This document shows positions 12,842 through 16,551 of a stretch of DNA of 16,551 nt, piece after piece. Each line of letters starts with the position of its first letter. The stretch's first letter is position 1. Under the pieces are notes generated by a model that saw only the letters and a program-made list of their open reading frames with translations, was not told where the DNA came from and searched no databases. A program made the translations under genes and the position numbers. The stretch is from JBGPJM01 sp041485385 (GTDB taxonomy: Bacteria > Planctomycetota > Phycisphaerae > Phycisphaerales > UBA1924), in NCBI GenBank assembly GCA_041485385.1, contig JBGPJM010000099.1:1-16551 (forward strand), read 5' to 3'.

Positions 12842-14683
12842 ATGACGCGAGTCAACAGTCCCACGCTTGTTGTCCTTCGTCACGCTCCAGCAATGGCGGT
12901 GTTGGCGGTCACGTTCCTTGCCACGGCGTGGGGGCTCGGCGCGTCGGCGGGGTGGCGCCCGTGGATCGTGCTGGGTGGGGGTGTGCTGGCGAGCATCGGG
13001 ATGGTGTGGTCGACATCGCGGACGCGGACGACGGCGATGGCGCAGGTCCAGGCGACGACGGCGTCGTTGAGGAAGAGCGAAGCGGAGGCGCGGAAGCTGG
13101 CGCTGGTGGCATCGCGGACGGAGAGCGGCGTGCTGATCACGGACGCGGCGGGGCGGATCGAGTGGGCGAACGAGAGCTTCACGCGGATGTCGGAGTTCAC
13201 GCCGGAGTTCGTGCAGGGACAGGGGATCGACGATCTGGCGGAGCGGTGCTGGACCGCGGAGACGGCCGCGCGCCTGCGCGCACGGATGCGGGGCGGGCTT
13301 GGCTTCGCCGGGGAGATCAGGGCGCGGAGCAGGTCGGGGCAGATGTTCTGGGCGGACACACAGGTGCAGCCGGTGCGCGACGGGGGCGGCGTGCTGACGA
13401 ACTTCATCGTGGTGCAGCGGGACATCACCGAGTCGCGCCTGGCCGCGGAGAGCATGAAGCAGAGCGAGGAGCGGTACCGGGCGATCGTGGGGAACATCCC
13501 GGGCGCCGTGTACCGGTGCTCGCCGCACGAGGGGCGAGCGATGCACTTCGTGAGCAACCACATCGGGGCGTTGACGGGGCGCGAGGCGGAGGGGTTCATC
13601 CTCGGCCGGCGGTGGACACTGCGCGAGATGATCGAGTCGGAGGATCTGGCGCGCCTGGACCGGGCGGTGGAGGAGGCGGTGCGGCTCCAGGAGCCGTACG
13701 TGGTGGAATACCGGATCCGCGACTCGGGCGGTCGGGAGCGGTGGGTCTACGAGAAGGGGCGCGCGGCGTACACGGCCGACGGCGAGCCCCTCTGGCTGGA
13801 CGGCGTGCTGTTCGATATCACCGACCGCAAACAGGCGGAGCGCGAGCAAGCGAGCCTGGTGAAGGCCGAGGCGGAGCGGAATCGCCTGCGCGAGACGGTG
13901 AAATCGATGGAGCAGCTGCTGGGGGTGGTCGCGCACGAGCTGAGGACCCCCTTGGCGGGGCTGCGGATGACGGCCGAGCTGGCGATGACGCAGCCGGGGA
14001 ACCCGGAGATCCAGAGGAACTGCCTTGAGCAGATGAGGGGGACGGCGGTCGGGATGTCCGAGACCGTGGAACGGATGCTGGAGGGCGCGCAGGTGACGGG
14101 CGGGAAGATGACGTGGTCGTGGGGAACGGTGGATCTGGAGGGTGTCTGCCGCGAGGGCGTGCGGCTGGCCGAGGCGCTCGCGAAGGGGACCGGTGTGGAG
14201 GTGTCGGGGAGCGTGGCGCCGGGATGCGAAGCGATGAAGGGGGACGGGGCGGCGGTGCAGCGGCTGCTGACGAACCTGGTCGGGAACGCCTGTCGACACA
14301 CCGGCGAGGGGCGCGTGCAGATCAGCGTGGAGCCGTGGAGGCCGGAGGGCGGCGGCCGGGGCGTGCTGGTGCGCGTGGCGGATACCGGTCGCGGCGTGAG
14401 TGTGGGGGAAGTCCGGGGCCTTGGTGAGCCGTTTGCGCTCAGCAGAGGGGGGATGGGGGATCGGCAGACGGGGGTGCTGGGCGGGACGGGGCTGGGGCTG
14501 TTCATCTGCCGCACGATCGCCGCGGCGCACGGCGGGCGGATCCGGCTGGCGAGCGAGCTCGGGGTGGGGACGGTGGTGAGCGCGATGCTGAGGACGGACT
14601 TGGGGTGGCCGGTGACCGGGGAGCAGTCGCCCGAACCGATCGAGGTGACGGCGCTCGAGGCCCGGGAGGCGAGGGCGGCATGA
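12842..14683 (+). CDS. PAS-PAS sensor histidine kinase
   Basis: The 613-residue membrane-bound sensor kinase has two N-terminal membrane segments (about 16-34 and 39-56) with almost no periplasmic loop, so sensing is probably internal. A short coiled linker leads to PAS1 (about 86-200, GVLITDAAGRIEWANESF) and PAS2 (about 209-335, PAS_3-like, EYRIRDSGGRERWVYEKG). The HisKA domain carries the phospho-acceptor His365 in VVAHELRTPLAGLR. The ATPase domain has the N box NLVGNACRHT, the G1 box ADTGRGV, the F box GLGEPF and the G2 box GGTGLGLFI, all intact. It should autophosphorylate and pass the phosphate to the response regulator that overlaps its stop by four bases (ATGA). The ligand is unknown. 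GGAGG lies only two bases before ATG 12842, which is unusually close. ATG 12893 is a possible later start, but it would shorten the first membrane segment. Confidence 0.88.
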   Translation: MTRVNSPTLVVLRHAPAMAVLAVTFLATAWGLGASAGWRPWIVLGGGVLASIGMVWSTSRTRTTAMAQVQATTASLRKSEAEARKLALVASRTESGVLITDAAGRIEWANESFTRMSEFTPEFVQGQGIDDLAERCWTAETAARLRARMRGGLGFAGEIRARSRSGQMFWADTQVQPVRDGGGVLTNFIVVQRDITESRLAAESMKQSEERYRAIVGNIPGAVYRCSPHEGRAMHFVSNHIGALTGREAEGFILGRRWTLREMIESEDLARLDRAVEEAVRLQEPYVVEYRIRDSGGRERWVYEKGRAAYTADGEPLWLDGVLFDITDRKQAEREQASLVKAEAERNRLRETVKSMEQLLGVVAHELRTPLAGLRMTAELAMTQPGNPEIQRNCLEQMRGTAVGMSETVERMLEGAQVTGGKMTWSWGTVDLEGVCREGVRLAEALAKGTGVEVSGSVAPGCEAMKGDGAAVQRLLTNLVGNACRHTGEGRVQISVEPWRPEGGGRGVLVRVADTGRGVSVGEVRGLGEPFALSRGGMGDRQTGVLGGTGLGLFICRTIAAAHGGRIRLASELGVGTVVSAMLRTDLGWPVTGEQSPEPIEVTALEAREARAA

Positions 14684-16551
14684 GCCTGATCCTGATCATC
14701 GACGACGCGGCGATCATCCGGCAGCCGATCGAGCTGGCGCTGAAGGCGGCGGGGTACGAGACGGTGAGCGCGGAGAACGGGCTGGAGGGGCTGGCGCGGA
14801 TGTCGTCGCGGAAGCCGGACCTGATCCTGCTGGATGTGTCGATGCCGGTGATGGACGGGATCTCGTTCCTGGAGCGGGTCCGGCAGGACCCCAAGACCAA
14901 GGACGTCCCGGTGATCATGCTGACGGCGACGGGGGACAAGAAGCTGGTGGTGCGGGCGCTCAAGCTGGGGATCTCGAGCTTTCTCCTGAAGTCGAACTTC
15001 GGGCTGGAGATACTGCTGGAGCAGGTGAAAGCGCACCTCGTGGGCGCTGTGGCGGGGTCGAGTGCGGCCCCGGGCGAGGGCGCACCGGCGACGGTTGAGC
15101 GGGGCACCCCGGAGCGTTCGAGCGACGCGCCGGCGCCCAAGGGGAGCGCGGGGGCGCGCGGTCCCGGCGGCGCTGCGGCGCCGGCGAGTGCCGGCGTACG
15201 CGGGGTCGCGGCGAGCGTGAAGATTCCCGGCGCGGCCCGGGCCGGCGGCGGGGGTGCGGCGGCGCCGATGGGAGCGGAGCGGATCACGGCCGCGAAAGAG
15301 GTCGCGGCGCAGTGGGAGGCGCGGAGCGCGGTGAGCGGTGAGGAGCCGTCGGAGCGGCTGCGGTCGCTGAAGCCGCTCATGACGCGGACGGAGGTGGCCG
15401 ACCGGATCAACGGGTGCGAGCAGCTGCACGCCTTCTCGCCGACGGTCAGCCAGCTGCTGAAGATGCTGAGCAACCCCTCGACGTCGATCGAGCGGGTGGT
15501 GAAGATCGTGGGGCAGGACCACGCGATCGCGCTGAAGATCCTGAGGATGTCCAACTCGGTGGCGTACTCGCGCGGGGAGCCGGTGGACTCCGTGCACAAG
15601 GCGGTGCTCCGGATCGGGCTGGAGCGGATCAGGCAGGCGGTGCTGAACATCGGGGTGGTGGAGCAGTTCGCGGAGTCGAAGGCGGGGGAGCGGCTGAGCC
15701 TGGTGCACTTCTGGGAGCACGCGATCGGGGTGGGGCTGGCGGCGGCGGCGATCGCGGCACACATGGAGAACGTGGACCCCGACGCGGCGTTCACGATGGG
15801 GCTGCTGCACGACGTGGGGCGGGTAATCCTGCTGGAGCAGTTCGGGGACGTGTACGAAGTGGTGGTCCGCACGGCGCGGGAGCTGGAGCTTCCGCTCGAG
15901 CAGGTCGAGAGCCGGATGCTGCTGGTGAACCACGCGGACGTGATGGACCGCGTGCTGCACTCGTGGAAGTTCGCGCGCCAGCTGGTGAACCCGATCGTGT
16001 TCCACCACCTCTCGGCGGGGAATATCCGCAAGGTGGCGCCGCGCGAGACGGAGCAGGTGGGGATCCTGGCGCTGGCGAACCGGATGGCGCACGCGATGAT
16101 GCTGGGGACCAGCGGAAACGAGGTGGTGTACCCGACGGACGACCTGTGCCAGCTGCTGCGGCTGGACGGCAAGAAGTTCCAGCAGATCGCCGAGATCGTG
16201 CCGGGGCAGACCGACGACATGAAGATCGCGATGCTGGCGATGACGCGGGGCGCGGCGTGGGACAAGATGACCGACCGCTACCGGGCGCGGCTGGCGGGGC
16301 CGGTGCGTCCCCTGTTCATGAGCGCGACGCCGGAGACGGACGCGTACCGGCTCTTCATCGAGCGACTGGGCGAGCGGGGCGTGGACGAGCCGCCCAACGT
16401 CGGCGTCGTCCATATCGGCGCGGCGCGCGACAGCGTGATGATGACCGAGCGCTACAAGCGGGCCGAGAGCGCGGCGGGCGTGGCAGAGCTCCCGCTCCTG
16501 ATCATCTCGCCGATGGCGAAGATCCGGCTGGAGGAGCGCTTCCTGGCGTCG
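14680..16551 (+). CDS. REC-HDOD response regulator, 3' end outside the window
   Basis: The reading frame stays open to the window edge (624 codons seen), so the gene is partial. Residues 1-120 are a complete receiver domain: acidic pair Asp8/Asp9, phospho-acceptor Asp52 (LILLDVSMP), Thr82 (MLTAT) and Lys104 (FLLKS). A low-complexity Ala/Gly/Pro linker (about 125-215) leads to an HDOD domain (about 230-450) with FSPTVSQLLKMLSNPSTS, LKILRMSNSVAYSR, His347 in FWEHAIG, LLHDVGR (His377, Asp378) and VFHHLSAG. HDOD proteins act as signalling outputs in stress, motility and c-di-GMP circuits, usually without proven phosphohydrolase activity. The region after about residue 545 (LFMSATPETDAYRLFIERLG...LPLLIISPM) resembles the start of a second receiver that lacks the usual acidic pocket. 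ATG 14680 overlaps the kinase stop, so the two are translationally coupled and probably form a cognate pair. Confidence 0.85.
   Translation, partial: MSLILIIDDAAIIRQPIELALKAAGYETVSAENGLEGLARMSSRKPDLILLDVSMPVMDGISFLERVRQDPKTKDVPVIMLTATGDKKLVVRALKLGISSFLLKSNFGLEILLEQVKAHLVGAVAGSSAAPGEGAPATVERGTPERSSDAPAPKGSAGARGPGGAAAPASAGVRGVAASVKIPGAARAGGGGAAAPMGAERITAAKEVAAQWEARSAVSGEEPSERLRSLKPLMTRTEVADRINGCEQLHAFSPTVSQLLKMLSNPSTSIERVVKIVGQDHAIALKILRMSNSVAYSRGEPVDSVHKAVLRIGLERIRQAVLNIGVVEQFAESKAGERLSLVHFWEHAIGVGLAAAAIAAHMENVDPDAAFTMGLLHDVGRVILLEQFGDVYEVVVRTARELELPLEQVESRMLLVNHADVMDRVLHSWKFARQLVNPIVFHHLSAGNIRKVAPRETEQVGILALANRMAHAMMLGTSGNEVVYPTDDLCQLLRLDGKKFQQIAEIVPGQTDDMKIAMLAMTRGAAWDKMTDRYRARLAGPVRPLFMSATPETDAYRLFIERLGERGVDEPPNVGVVHIGAARDSVMMTERYKRAESAAGVAELPLLIISPMAKIRLEERFLAS

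Noticed and set aside
13747..16413. Long minus-strand open frame of 888 codons
   Set aside because: It is antisense to the kinase and response regulator, which carry complete motifs on the plus strand. The mirror product is Arg/His/Pro-rich without domains.

Overview
The window is high-GC bacterial DNA that most likely comes from a planctomycete of the class Phycisphaerae. Two large exported proteins end in the paired D-F-N-x-D-G...NSQDFFDFL module that annotators call the GC-type dockerin, which is typical of that group. A small membrane protein ends in a CxxC...CPECG zinc ribbon that is common in planctomycetes. Many starts lack a clear Shine-Dalgarno sequence, and several stretches without genes are long and repeat-rich. 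The assignment rests on remembered family features, not on a database search.

Layout. Bases 1-419 hold no convincing gene. A small membrane ORF (420-566) overlaps a membrane/zinc-ribbon protein (563-1291) by four bases. The end of that gene runs into a compact mobile element (1250-2143): a REP-associated tyrosine transposase gene (1392-1940, minus) between two ~90-bp inverted arms, each of which folds on itself. Bases 2144-3166 have no gene but are rich in repeats: a promoter-like TTGACA/TATGGT pair, copies of a degenerate intergenic repeat, a GGCCTTGGG triplet, and above all two arrays of short motifs repeated every 10 bp (about one helical turn), bracketed by two copies of a conserved head sequence. 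A DUF72 gene lies on the minus strand (3167-4147). Two large secreted dockerin-bearing proteins follow on the plus strand (4406-7294 and 7431-10454). Next come a cytoplasmic GH35-like glycoside hydrolase (10501-12690), a PAS-containing histidine kinase (12842-14683), and an overlapping REC-HDOD response regulator (14680 to beyond the window end).

How the genes may work together. The kinase and the REC-HDOD protein overlap by four bases and very probably form a two-component pair. The two exported proteins share the C-terminal module and probably share an attachment or sorting fate outside the cytoplasm. The GH35-like enzyme has no signal peptide and would act on intracellular galactosides or related glycosides. 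The membrane/zinc-ribbon pair and the RAYT element are unrelated to these.

The most unusual part is the repeat-built stretch at about 2660-3150. Its 10-bp period argues against coding and points to phased A-tracts (curved DNA) or an array of protein-binding sites. The whole 3.1-8.0 kb segment is C-rich on the plus strand whatever the gene direction. It switches to G-rich inside the second secreted-protein gene.
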